Assembly (NCBI GenBank): GCA_037975125.1
Contig: CM075853.1
Coordinates: 40,781,701 to 40,845,700, forward strand
Direction: 5' to 3'
Origin: Latrodectus hesperus
Lineage: Eukaryota; Arthropoda; Arachnida; Araneae; Theridiidae
Length of the DNA: 64,000 nt
The stretch's first letter is position 1. Every line of letters starts with the position of its first letter. The notes beneath the pieces were generated by a model. The model did no database searches. It was not told the DNA's origin and saw only the letters and a program-made list of their open reading frames with translations. Shown one piece after another: positions 35,111 through 44,793 of the stretch. Made by a program: the position numbers and the translations under genes.

Positions 35111-35624
35111 CGAAACAATTTGACACATTAACATTAAACACTCAATAAAGCTTCCTTAAAGATGTATTTACTTATGTAAACATGCATTTTTATAAATATT
35201 AGAATTTCTAATAATTGCTCTGAATGAAATTTTAATGAAAAATAAAATAACTCAACCTTCTGAGAAAAGAATGTGTTTGAGAGCTTCGAAGAAATCTTCT
35301 ACTGCAATTTCATCATGCTTTCTCATCCATACATTCTCTGTGATGTATAAATCATACTGACCGGGCACATTAACACCCCGTACAGATCTTAAATTGGCCG
35401 ACCAAATTAAAATTCAAAATAATATAACTTTAAAAAAATTCAAGCAATATAGTTTTTAGGATTTCAAAGCAATATTTTAAAAATTATAAACAATATATCT
35501 TACAAAAATTCGAGATAATTTAACTTTAAAAAAATTCGTGAAGTCCAATAAAGTAGCATATTCTTTAATTGTAAACAAATGAAATTACTCATTAAGCACA
35601 AGGGTTGCACACTAAACAAATTTC

Positions 35625-35711
35625 GCGCATGTCAAATGATCACCTTAAGTCATAAAACGAAAATCTCGTCATTTAAACGCATTCCTAACCGTTAAGCCAG
35701 TTTGGTGCACT
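35625..35711. repeat. Dispersed repeat 'X', copy 3, left part (continues 42254-42320)
   Basis: gcgcatgtcaaatgatcacc ... gccagtttggtgcact matches copy 2. The match resumes on the far side of the Copia element with gcactttattgcacgcttgg. X was therefore the target of the Copia insertion. Confidence 0.7.
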
Positions 35712-36420
35712 TGTCAGTCTATACTACTTTTAAATATCTGTGGGCAGATGTCTTTTTACCAATACCCACCATTAGGCTAATTGCCAAAATAATTACCACG
35801 CTAAGCAGAGCTGCAAATATTATATTTTAATGCAGTTAAAGGAATGCTAGCTATTAGTTTAAATACCTAAAGTATTTCGTTCTATTAATAAGTAAGAAAC
35901 TAATAACATGCCAATAATTAGACTTGCTTAAAAGTAACAAGTTTAATTTATTGATACTAAACAAAAATAATTACATAACATAAATTAAGTTTAAAATTTG
36001 AGAATAGATAAATATATTCTAATTAAATAATTCATTACTAACAAAAATAAGTAAAATTATAATACCGATGAACATAAAAGTTTCCAACCAAAACCATCAG
36101 ACACCAGAGTTTGATTTTCTGAAATCAGTGTTTTTAAAACACCTGGGATACGCCCCTTTGACGAACTGGCATGCGTATACAGTAAGTTAATTTAATCATG
36201 AAATTCGAAATGCCAGATCGGCAAAGTAAAATTTTAAGTGTTTGTAATAAATGGTATAGGAGTATGCCGGTAAGGCATAGCAGAAAATAAAGTTGAAAAT
36301 AATGCACAAGTATTTTAAATGTATGATAAATATGGTGATAAGAAAATTAAATATAGAACTGTACTAGACTAAAACTTAAAAGCACTGAATATATGAATTT
36401 AAGTTTGTACTAGGGTAACA
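35712..36420 (-). repeat. Copia 3' LTR
   Basis: 709 bp with TG...CA ends (tgtcagtcta ... ctagggtaaca on the plus strand). On the minus strand it is the 3' LTR. It is preceded in sense by the polypurine run GATAAGAGGGGGGGCAT at 36421-36437. Confidence 0.93.
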
Positions 36421-36437
36421 ATGCCCCCCCTCTTATC
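36421..36437 (-). other. Copia polypurine tract
   Basis: The minus-strand sequence GATAAGAGGGGGGGCAT abuts the 3' LTR. Its position and composition fit the plus-strand primer of LTR retrotransposons. Confidence 0.75.
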
Positions 36438-36943
36438 ACCATCAACTCTAGATTTACAAGAGACTACTAACTCCGGTATCTGATTACAAAATATTCCATT
36501 GAAGATAACATATCCAAATTTTATAATTTAACATTATAAACATGTGCAACACTTTACACTTAGTTCAAATAAACATATCACATAAACATCTGTGAATTCA
36601 TTAAGTTTACAACTTTATACAATATTCACATTTCCCTTGAAAAAGTTCATAAACAGCATGTTATATAAAACAATACTTTATTCACAACTATGGCTGTGTG
36701 TTGTGTATGTGATTAAAATAATACATTATAGTACATAATATGCATTCACACAATACATAAACATTCACACACGGGGCCCCGATACACAACATACAATGTA
36801 CTCTAAATAATGCACACACACAATATTTTTATTTCAATTCAAATCAACCAAAATATTCCTAATAAATTAAAATTACAAAATGCAAAAAAAAACAACTTTG
36901 TTGTTTAATGATCAAAAAAAATACATGAATAAATATATTTCAA

Positions 36944-38515
36944 TCATTTCTTAAAGATATTTGAAATGAACTTCTGCAGTTCAAATTTTGTTAGTGGCTT
37001 GGTGAAAGCATCAGCTAAGTTTAATTTACTTCGTACAAAACTGAGTTTAAATTTTTGTGTATTGTACATATCTCGAACGAAAAATAACTTCACATCTATA
37101 TGTTTTGACCGATAGTTTTCAATTGGAGATTTTATAAAATCTATAGCAGCTTGATTATCCACAAACAAAATTGGGATTTCTGGTTCACTTGTTACAATAC
37201 CTTTATCATGACACTCATTTAGTATACCACTGAACCAAACTATTTCTTTAGCAGCCTCGGTCATAGCAACAAACTCTGCTTCCATAGTTGATAAGGTGAC
37301 ACTTTTCTCTTTAAATGTACGCCAACTTATCGGAGAATTTCCTAGTAAAACGAGTTGACCTCCTAGAGACGTTCTGTCATCTCGGTTTGCAGCGAAATCT
37401 GCATCTGAATAAACTCTAATTTGGAATTGTTTACAAGAAAGTTTCAAGCAAAAATCTTCCGTGTTGATAACATAACCTAAAAGTCTTAATAAACCGTCCC
37501 AATGATTCATCCCTGGGTTGGACTGAAATTGGCTGAATATATTAACAGCATAAGCGATGTCAGGGCGAGTTCTATTAGCCAAAAAGGATAGACAGCCTAA
37601 TACACTTCTATAGGGGTATTTTAGCATTTCTCTTTCTTCCTCCGCTGTAGAGGGACAGGAAGTTTTAGAATAAATTGAACCTTTAGATATGGGTAGTGAT
37701 GAAATTGGTATTTTAAATCGTTGGAAACGCTCACATACGTCTTTAATGTATGAGCGTTGATGAATCAAGACACTACCATTTTCCTCACCGAACTCTACGC
37801 CTAAAAGGGTACGAGTCTTACCTAGTACTTTTATGTCAAAATGGTTTTTCAAATTATTAATAGTTTTATCGATTGTCCTTTGGTCTCTGCCAAATATAAC
37901 AAAGTCATCAACATACAATATCAAAACTAAGTAATCTCCTAATAAATAAGCACAGTTACCCCACTGAAATTTACAAAAACCCATTTTTAACAAAACATTA
38001 TGGATCTCATAGAACCATTGTCGACCACTTTGTCGTAATCCATATATAGCTCGATCTAAACGACAGAATTTTCTCTTTTGACTAGTTTCTTCAAAACCTG
38101 GAGGCTGTGTCATATAAATTCGCTCTTCCAAAGGGGCATAAAGGTAAGCTCCTGTTATATCACATTGAAGGTGGTACCAACCTTTACATGATACGAGCAA
38201 CGAAAAGAAAAATCGGATTAAACTAAAGTTGACCACAGGGGAAAAAGTTTCATCATATGAGATACCCTTCTCCTGTTTATAACCCTGTGCTACTAGTCGA
38301 GATTTAAATCTTACAATTTTACCTGTATCATCTCTTTTTACGGTAAATACCCACCTACATCCAATAGGTGTGGTATTTTCTGGTAAGTCTTCCAAATGCC
38401 ACACTCCCCGGTTCTTCATGATACAGAGTTCTTCTTTCATGGCATTTAACCACTCGTCCTTATATTCCGATTCAATTGCCTGCTTATAAGTCTTTGGTAT
38501 AGGAATGCGATCTAG
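36944..38515 (-). CDS. Copia pol part 2: reverse transcriptase and RNase H
   Basis: In the same frame as part 1, after a TGA at 38518-38516, 523 codons remain open. It begins LDRIPIPKTYKQAIESEYKD, then RT motifs RWVFTVKRDD, DVTGAYLYAPL-type DITGAYLYAPL, QPPGFE and LYVDDFVIFG (about 37905). RNase H motifs follow: YSDADFAANRDDRTSLGG, STMEAEFVAM and SKHIDVKLFFVRD. All catalytic aspartates are present and there is no other stop. There is no ATG near the start; the first in-frame Met is MKEEL at 38440. Expression would need readthrough of the UGA, or this copy is mutant. Confidence 0.9.
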   Translation of the reverse strand, partial: LDRIPIPKTYKQAIESEYKDEWLNAMKEELCIMKNRGVWHLEDLPENTTPIGCRWVFTVKRDDTGKIVRFKSRLVAQGYKQEKGISYDETFSPVVNFSLIRFFFSLLVSCKGWYHLQCDITGAYLYAPLEERIYMTQPPGFEETSQKRKFCRLDRAIYGLRQSGRQWFYEIHNVLLKMGFCKFQWGNCAYLLGDYLVLILYVDDFVIFGRDQRTIDKTINNLKNHFDIKVLGKTRTLLGVEFGEENGSVLIHQRSYIKDVCERFQRFKIPISSLPISKGSIYSKTSCPSTAEEEREMLKYPYRSVLGCLSFLANRTRPDIAYAVNIFSQFQSNPGMNHWDGLLRLLGYVINTEDFCLKLSCKQFQIRVYSDADFAANRDDRTSLGGQLVLLGNSPISWRTFKEKSVTLSTMEAEFVAMTEAAKEIVWFSGILNECHDKGIVTSEPEIPILFVDNQAAIDFIKSPIENYRSKHIDVKLFFVRDMYNTQKFKLSFVRSKLNLADAFTKPLTKFELQKFISNIFKK

Positions 38516-40678
38516 TCAGCTAGATATGCTAAGATTATTGGTGGTCCCATTATCTTCATTATCTGTTAAAACTGCATCACGACTGCTCAAAACAAGACCT
38601 TGTGTCCGATTTGTTCCTTTAAAATCAAATAAATTAGGATTGAAAACAATATTATTTTTACTGCAGTATTTTGCAACATCATTCAGAGATCTTAACCTTT
38701 CCTTCTTGCCTTCTTCATAATAATAGACATCTGTACGCGATCTATCTTTCCTCTGAATAGCCTTTCGTTCCCAGTTTACTAATCTAGGTTCTGATATAGG
38801 GCTAGGAATATCATCTATGGAGACTTCAGGATCACTGTCGTCACTTTCAGAATCACGAGGTACAATGTGGTATCCGATATCATCGTCACTTCCTACTTCA
38901 TACTCATTGGAGACAGTCGAAATCCTGTTACTAGGGCCCAGCACTGCTCCACTTAAAGTGTCTTTGTACACAACTTTCTCATTAAAAGAAACATTAATAG
39001 TTTCAATTATTTTGTTTGTTCCTGGCATCCAAATCCGGTATCCTTTTGTACGAAATGCGTAACCAACGAGGAAACCTTTTCGGGATCTGGTATCTAGCTT
39101 TTTTCTATGTTGTCGGGGTACACCTATATATGCCACAGTACCAAAAGGCTTTAAGTGTTTGACAGAGGGTCTGGACCCTGAGAATAATTCACAAGGCGTC
39201 TTGTTCAGCTTATTGTGGCACACTCTATTCCAAGTATATGTAAAATATAGCATGGCTTCAGGCCAAAAACACTTAGGAAGACCAGATTCCTGCAGAACTG
39301 CTCTAGCACCACTTGCGACAGTTTGGTTATATCTTTCACTAACACCGTTTTGTTCCGGGGTGAATGTATTCGTTAATTCATGAGCGATCCCTTTTTCAGC
39401 AAAATAATTTTGTATCTGTCTATTCACAAATTCTGTCCCATTATCTGTTCTAAATGCCTTAACCTTCTTATTTAAAATATTTTCAACTCTGGTAATATAT
39501 GTTTTAATTATACCAAAAACCTCAGATTTCTCAGACATAGGAAATAATGAAACTTTACGTGAATAATCATCAATTATGGTAATAAAATACCTTTCTCCCA
39601 TTCTTCCTTTGATAGATTGAGGACCCCAAACATCAGCATATAATAGCTCTAACGGAGCCTTGGATCTCACTTCTCTCAGAGACTTAAATGAAACTCTTCG
39701 ATATTTACTCATTTTACATGGTTCGCAAAAGACTGTCTTATCGCTTAAGAGTGGTAAGCCAATCATTCCCCCTTTCCTACTGGTATGTGAAATAGTGGAC
39801 GTGCTGATATGTCCAAAACGTCTATGCCATAGTTCAAGAGCTTTGCTATCTTTTAAGTTTGTTGTAAATGAAACGTTTTTGTCAGCCTTAACTATACGGG
39901 GTGAAACTTGGTAAATACCTTCTTTTAATATTGCCTTAAAAACCATTTTCCCCCCTTTTTCTGAGACTTTCACTGCACTGTTACCGCCATGATACACAAA
40001 ACCCTGAATATCTAGTTTTGGACCTGAAATAAGATTTCTCCGTAAATTTGGAGAGTACATTACATCATTTAATGTATACTTTTGTAAACCAAATAACAAT
40101 TTAACAGTTCCTTTTCCCTCAATAGGAAAGTCAACACCGTCAATGGCAACTGATATCTTTTCATTGATTAAGGGTACAAAATTAATAAAGAGGTCTCTTT
40201 CTTTACAAAAGTGATGTGAAGCTGCTGTATCAAAAACCCAATTCACTCTTTCTTTAGTTTGATTAAATAAACTTGTAATAGAAAAGTTTGACTTACATGG
40301 CGAATGTCCGTCTTTGTTTGTCGAAGTGATGTTTCTAGATACAGTACCACGTTTATGTTTGTCCTTACACCTGGAGAAACGAGGCTGATTTTGATAAGTG
40401 GAATTTGAACTACGTGACTGGTTCCTTTCTGCCACAAAGTCAGATCTGGGTTCTCTGTACGGACCTTTGGACTCTGGATTGAAACGTCTGGTTTGGCTCC
40501 TACATTCTGGACTAGAACATCTAGAATGGCTCCTGTATTTTCGTCTAAAGCATCTGGATACTTTCAGTGGTTGTACTTTAAGAGGACATGAATTTCTATA
40601 ATGCCCAGGCTCTTGACAACCATAACAGAGAATTTGTTTCTTCACAGACGTTACTGCACTAGCCTGCGTTAGAGAGTC
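38516..40678 (-). CDS. Copia pol part 1: nucleocapsid zinc knuckle, protease, integrase
   Basis: The frame is -1 relative to gag and 720 codons are open. It carries a CCHC knuckle (CYGCQEPGHYRNSC, about 40625) and a basic linker. Next is the protease motif DTAASHHFC (about 40220), the GAG-pre-integrase knuckle (HRRFGHIS ... CEPCKMSKYR) and the integrase catalytic core (ADVWGP, DDYSRK, RTDNGTEF, and ERYNQT carrying the Glu). Tract WNRVCHNKLNKTPCELFSG and the chromodomain-free C-terminus follow. It ends at TGA CTA G, directly followed in frame by the RT. There is no ATG at its start, so the frame must be entered from gag. Confidence 0.9.
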   Translation of the reverse strand, partial: DSLTQASAVTSVKKQILCYGCQEPGHYRNSCPLKVQPLKVSRCFRRKYRSHSRCSSPECRSQTRRFNPESKGPYREPRSDFVAERNQSRSSNSTYQNQPRFSRCKDKHKRGTVSRNITSTNKDGHSPCKSNFSITSLFNQTKERVNWVFDTAASHHFCKERDLFINFVPLINEKISVAIDGVDFPIEGKGTVKLLFGLQKYTLNDVMYSPNLRRNLISGPKLDIQGFVYHGGNSAVKVSEKGGKMVFKAILKEGIYQVSPRIVKADKNVSFTTNLKDSKALELWHRRFGHISTSTISHTSRKGGMIGLPLLSDKTVFCEPCKMSKYRRVSFKSLREVRSKAPLELLYADVWGPQSIKGRMGERYFITIIDDYSRKVSLFPMSEKSEVFGIIKTYITRVENILNKKVKAFRTDNGTEFVNRQIQNYFAEKGIAHELTNTFTPEQNGVSERYNQTVASGARAVLQESGLPKCFWPEAMLYFTYTWNRVCHNKLNKTPCELFSGSRPSVKHLKPFGTVAYIGVPRQHRKKLDTRSRKGFLVGYAFRTKGYRIWMPGTNKIIETINVSFNEKVVYKDTLSGAVLGPSNRISTVSNEYEVGSDDDIGYHIVPRDSESDDSDPEVSIDDIPSPISEPRLVNWERKAIQRKDRSRTDVYYYEEGKKERLRSLNDVAKYCSKNNIVFNPNLFDFKGTNRTQGLVLSSRDAVLTDNEDNGTTNNLSISS

Positions 40679-41301
40679 TTTTCTCGTAACTGAAGACGAA
40701 CCTCTTCTGCATTCAGGGCGTCTGTAATAGCTTTGTAGTTAAAGTTTTCATCCGGCCAACCAAGAATAACTTGCACTATTCTGTCGAAATGCATAGGAAG
40801 ATATCTCAGAAGTTGAAAACTAGCATATTTTTCATTAAAAGTAGGATCTATAGTTTTCAATCTGTTGTAGACTTTTAATAATCTCGTTGAAAACATGAGA
40901 ATACTTTCCTCAAGTAACATTTTAGTATCACATAATTCTGAAAATATAGTCATGTGATTTGCTCTGGTGTCTGGATGGAAGTATTTCATCAATGTTTCCC
41001 AAGCAACTACTGGATCTTCTATTCCATCTATTATACGTCGATGATCTTCATCAATATTCAAATATATTAGAGATAAAGCAACATTTTTGTTTTTGTTAAA
41101 TTCCTTAAGACTTTTGAGATACGCAGTATCATTCAAATCTTCGAATGAACCAGTTTCAGTTTTTAATATCGGTGGAATGGGAGCTTTTTCAGCTCCTTTT
41201 ACAACCTCCCACACATTTCTCTCCATCAGAATGAACTTTATGTCTGAAGTCCATGTCTCATAGTTTTGGTTGCTTAACTTATTAATTGCGTAAGTAGCCA
41301 T
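40669..41301 (-). CDS. Copia gag (capsid part)
   Basis: The 210-residue product starts MATYAINKLSNQNYETWTSD, the DUF4219/UBN2-type capsid fold of Copia Gag (W, then FILMERNVWEVVKG, LIYLNIDEDHRRII, AWETLMKYF). It ends early at TAA 40671-40669, before the nucleocapsid knuckle, which lies in the -1 frame. The shift coincides with a run of four A (gagaaaagac). A single-base loss there is the simplest explanation, since the nucleocapsid belongs to Gag in this family. Confidence 0.88.
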   Translation of the reverse strand: MATYAINKLSNQNYETWTSDIKFILMERNVWEVVKGAEKAPIPPILKTETGSFEDLNDTAYLKSLKEFNKNKNVALSLIYLNIDEDHRRIIDGIEDPVVAWETLMKYFHPDTRANHMTIFSELCDTKMLLEESILMFSTRLLKVYNRLKTIDPTFNEKYASFQLLRYLPMHFDRIVQVILGWPDENFNYKAITDALNAEEVRLQLREKTL

Positions 41302-41325
41302 GGTAAGAAAAATTAACAAAATCAC

Positions 41326-41544
41326 AATTTATTTTTTTTCTTTTTTTTTGAGAAAAAGATTAATTTATAAAATTTGATTATTATTATTTTAAATTAAAAA
41401 ATTTATATCAATATAGCCCCCCCATCTTAAAAAATCTAATACATTTTAAGATGAGTAAAAATTTGCTTAAAGTATTATGACTGACTAACTATCCCGAGAT
41501 AAATTTCAAGATATTTAATACGTAACCTGAGCCCATAACCTATT
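41326..41544 (-). promoter_or_regulatory. Copia 5' leader with half-tRNA primer-binding site
   Basis: Four bases after the 5' LTR the minus strand reads GGTTATGGGCTCAG (41527-41540). This pairs, with one wobble, with the anticodon-loop half of initiator tRNA-Met (CTGGGCCCATAACC). Drosophila Copia is known to prime from this internal tRNA fragment rather than from a tRNA 3' end. Confidence 0.85.
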
Positions 41545-42253
41545 TGTCAGTCTATACTACTTTTAAATATCTGTGGGCAGATGTCTTTTTACCAATACCC
41601 ACCATTAGGCTAATTGCCAAAATAATTACCACGCTAAGCAGAGCTGCAAATATTATATTTTAATGCAGTTAAAGGAATGCTAGCTATTAGTTTAAATACC
41701 TAAAGTATTTCGTTCTATTAATAAGTAAGAAACTAATAACATGCCAATAATTAGACTTGCTTAAAAGTAACAAGTTTAATTTATTGATACTAAACAAAAA
41801 TAATTACATAACATAAATTAAGTTTAAAATTTGAGAATAGATAAATATATTCCAATTAAATAATTCATTACTAACAAAAATAAGTAAAATTATAATACCG
41901 ATGAACATAAAAGTTTCCAACCAAAACCATCAGACACCAGAGTTTGATTTTCTGAAATCAGTGTTTTTAAAACACCTGGGATACGCCCCTTTGACGAACT
42001 GGCATGCGTATACAGTAAGTTAATTTAATCATGAAATTCGAAATGCCAGATCGGCAAAGTAAAATTTTAAGTGTTTGTAATAAATGGTATAGGAGTATGC
42101 CGGTAAGGCATAGCAGAAAATAAAGTTGAAAATAATGCACAAGTATTTTAAATGTATGATAAATATGGTGATAAGAAAATTAAATATAGAACTGTACTAG
42201 ACTAAAACTTAAAAGCACTGAATATATGAATTTAAGTTTGTACTAGGGTAACA
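41545..42253 (-). repeat. Copia 5' LTR
   Basis: 709 bp, identical to the 3' LTR except for one visible base. On the minus strand it starts TGTTACCCTAGTAC and would hold the promoter and the polyadenylation site. Confidence 0.93.
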
Positions 42254-42320
42254 GCACTTTATTGCACGCTTGGCGCATTTTACCCTCTGTACAGTTTTCT
42301 ACTCTTTAGCGATCCTATAT

Positions 42321-42880
42321 ATTCAACAAATGGTATAGAATAAACAAACTTTACTTCCAAAATTTAATAAGTTTTAATGCATGTAAAATGTTATCTAAGT
42401 ATAAAATAATCAACATTGCAGTGATATTCTAAGCAACAGCAAAAATCAAGAAATTAAATGTCACATTCTGACCATCACATAAATTAGCTATTCAAGAACA
42501 ATAAGATAACAATAATTCCAAACATATACATTAATATTTTTATTGTGTGACAGCTGTAGATCAATGTTTATCATTATTTTAAAATTAAAAATATGAAATC
42601 CATTTTAATTTTGAAATAAAAAATAGAATTTGCTTTTATTTTAAATAAAATGTTTCACATTTTGCATTTTTATTTGAAATTAAATAAAACATAAAATCTA
42701 TAAATTTGTTTATATCAAATCTTAAAATTCTTTTGAACTACTTGACTCATCTAATTCTCTTATAATTTGTTGTGAAACTTTTATTTTTTATAGTGTTTAG
42801 CTATCTCAACTGCTGAATGCTGTTTGTTAGCCATTTGTATGCTTTCCACATCTTTGCAATCTATGAAGACTTTGTTCATA
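42321..42880. other. Unrecognised intronic DNA
   Basis: AT-rich sequence between the end of repeat X and the second MITE-1. Nothing was recognised. Confidence 0.5.
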
Positions 42881-42883
42881 TGG

Positions 42884-43985
42884 ACCTAGTAGTGTATCAC
42901 CCCCTATTGGCAATCATTGTTGCCAAGTGGCTTTTCATTGCCAAGTGGCGACGAAAATGTTGCTACTCAGAGTAGACACCCATCGTTGTAAGAAACCCTG
43001 GTTTTCCCCAATTTTGAATTACTAGGCCTAACACTACATAAGAAAACAATAATAACAACCATATAAATAAACCAGAATTCCCCCCCCCTCTTTGATATAA
43101 ATTGCTCAGCCATACAGTGTATAAGAAAACGGTAATCATAATAAGAATTGATTAAAGATTCTATTAAAAAATATTACAGAATTAAAATAAAAAGGAAATA
43201 AAGTAGCAAAATTAATTACATCTAGTTAAAAATAAAGAAAATAATGAATTTCAGTGATTTAAGATCGAATTTTACAAATCATTACTACATAAAAGTAGGC
43301 AAATCTAGAATAATTCTATAATTTTGTTTATTATTGGAAATTTAAATACTTACTGTACAATTTTAGGAATTCTATGCCTGCAGAAAATTAATTAAAATAA
43401 AATTCTTACTTTAATTTTTCGTCTGGCGCTCTATATTCGCAGCAAAATCCAATATGAATAAAAAAAGTAGAGTTTAATTTCTGGTGCAATATCCATAGTG
43501 AAATACAAAACGAATATAGAAGAGAGTAATGAAATTCTGACTCTATATCCACAGTGAAATAAAAATTGTCAACTTAAAAAACAATATTTATATTCCACAC
43601 TACATCCGAAGTGAAATAAAAAATAAATATGATAAAACAGTATTTGAATTGCCGCTCTTTACATCCGATAAAAAACCAACAACTACATCAAAACGAATAG
43701 CTGCATGCAAATTGAAAAAGGCAAAATATTCAAATTGTGCTTAAAAGTAAAAAAAACTAGAAATGAAACCAAAAATACTGTTACCACTGAAAAAAAACGT
43801 TTATATATGACGTAAAAATGATGTAAAACATAAGAAAAACAAAAACTGGCAACTACAAAATCTGAGAAGTAGCAGAAACTGAATTTGGTGACACTGTAAT
43901 AAAAACAAAAACTCAAATTGGCAGCACTGCAATCAAAACAAAGTCCGCTAGATTTGGAAAGTACTTAGAGGGGGATATCATATTT
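42884..43985. mobile_element. MITE-1 copy 2 (diverged 1.1-kb TIR element)
   Basis: It shares subterminal blocks with 13581-14785: the left tggcgacgaaaat/gccaagt area; and on the right atgacgtaaaaatgatgtaaaaca and aactgaatttggtgacactgtaataaaaac against the matching blocks at about 14600-14720. The ends (tagtgtatcaccccct on the left, gagggggatatca on the right) form a weak inverted repeat. There is no ORF. Exact ends are uncertain because the right end adjoins a LINE-A 5' end. Confidence 0.65.
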
Positions 43986-44171
43986 ACACCGTTACATTTT
44001 TTAAGTAAACACTGGAATCACAATCCCGAGGTACCCAGTGATCTGTCCTCTTTTTTCTTTTCTTCTCTTCTCTACTCTTCTTCTTTTGTTGTGGTTGCTT
44101 CATAAGAGGTTGAGAGCTTAAATTAAATATCTATCATCGCTTTGTTGCTATTAGATGCTCTTGAGAACTAA

Positions 44172-44207
44172 TCTTGTGCCATAAAACCCAACCAACTAAT
44201 GTTTAGG
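44172..44207 (+). mobile_element. 36-bp LINE-A tail insertion
   Basis: The bases tcttgtgccataaaacccaa followed by ccaactaatgtttagg match the family 3' end and sit within the 5' UTR of copy 4, flanked by gaactaa at 44165-44171 and 44208-44214. This looks like an extremely 5'-truncated LINE-A insertion with a 7-bp duplication. Confidence 0.7.
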
Positions 44208-44793
44208 GAACTAAATTATGCACGTGTTAGCAGGGCATGGTGACCAGTGTCCCTGAAAAGTGTCCTGGTAATTGAGTCCCCCAGAGACCAACACATTTGC
44301 TCTCTGCTTCAAATAAACAGGAGGTGTGCTTTGGTCCTCAGCACATCAATCGGCTTTATGGATCAAGCGACTGGACCAACCTAGCGATTGGTACATCTAC
44401 TGGTTGGGTGGAGGTCATATCCATGTCATGTACTGTAAGCTTATAGAACCTAGCTAGCACTGGTGCAGGTGGTCTGCACCTTCTTGTTGCACTCAGTGGT
44501 GCGGTTAGGTCCCAAAGTTTTACTAAATATTTGGAGAATAAAATATTTCATCTTTGCCACAGGAATAAATAAATAAAAATATTTTCAAGTTTTTCATAAT
44601 TAAGAGAAAGGAGGGAAGTTTTGAATGGTTTATGGATCAAACAATTGAAATGACTTGTCAAGGGTGGAGGCCTTCTCAGCAATGTACTGTGAGCATATAG
44701 GACTTTGCTAGCACTTGTGCAGCTGGTCTGCATCCCTGTGTTGGGCTTGGTGGTGGATGGTGCTGTCAAATTCCAAAATTTTATACATTTGTA

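Larger units (their letters stand above)
35712..42253 (-). mobile_element. Complete Copia-superfamily LTR retrotransposon (6542 bp)
   Basis: Two 709-bp LTRs bound the element. It has a 5-bp target duplication, gcact (35707-35711 and 42254-42258), a primer-binding site, a polypurine tract, and gag-pol on the minus strand. The order protease, integrase, RT, RNase H defines Copia. The LTRs differ at one position that I can see (36020 T against 41853 C), so the insertion is very recent. It lies antisense in TOP3A intron 1. Confidence 0.95.

Noticed and set aside
40669..40678. Programmed -1 frameshift between Copia gag and pol
   Set aside because: There is no canonical slippery heptamer, and the shift would remove the nucleocapsid from Gag. 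A base deletion in the A-run is simpler.
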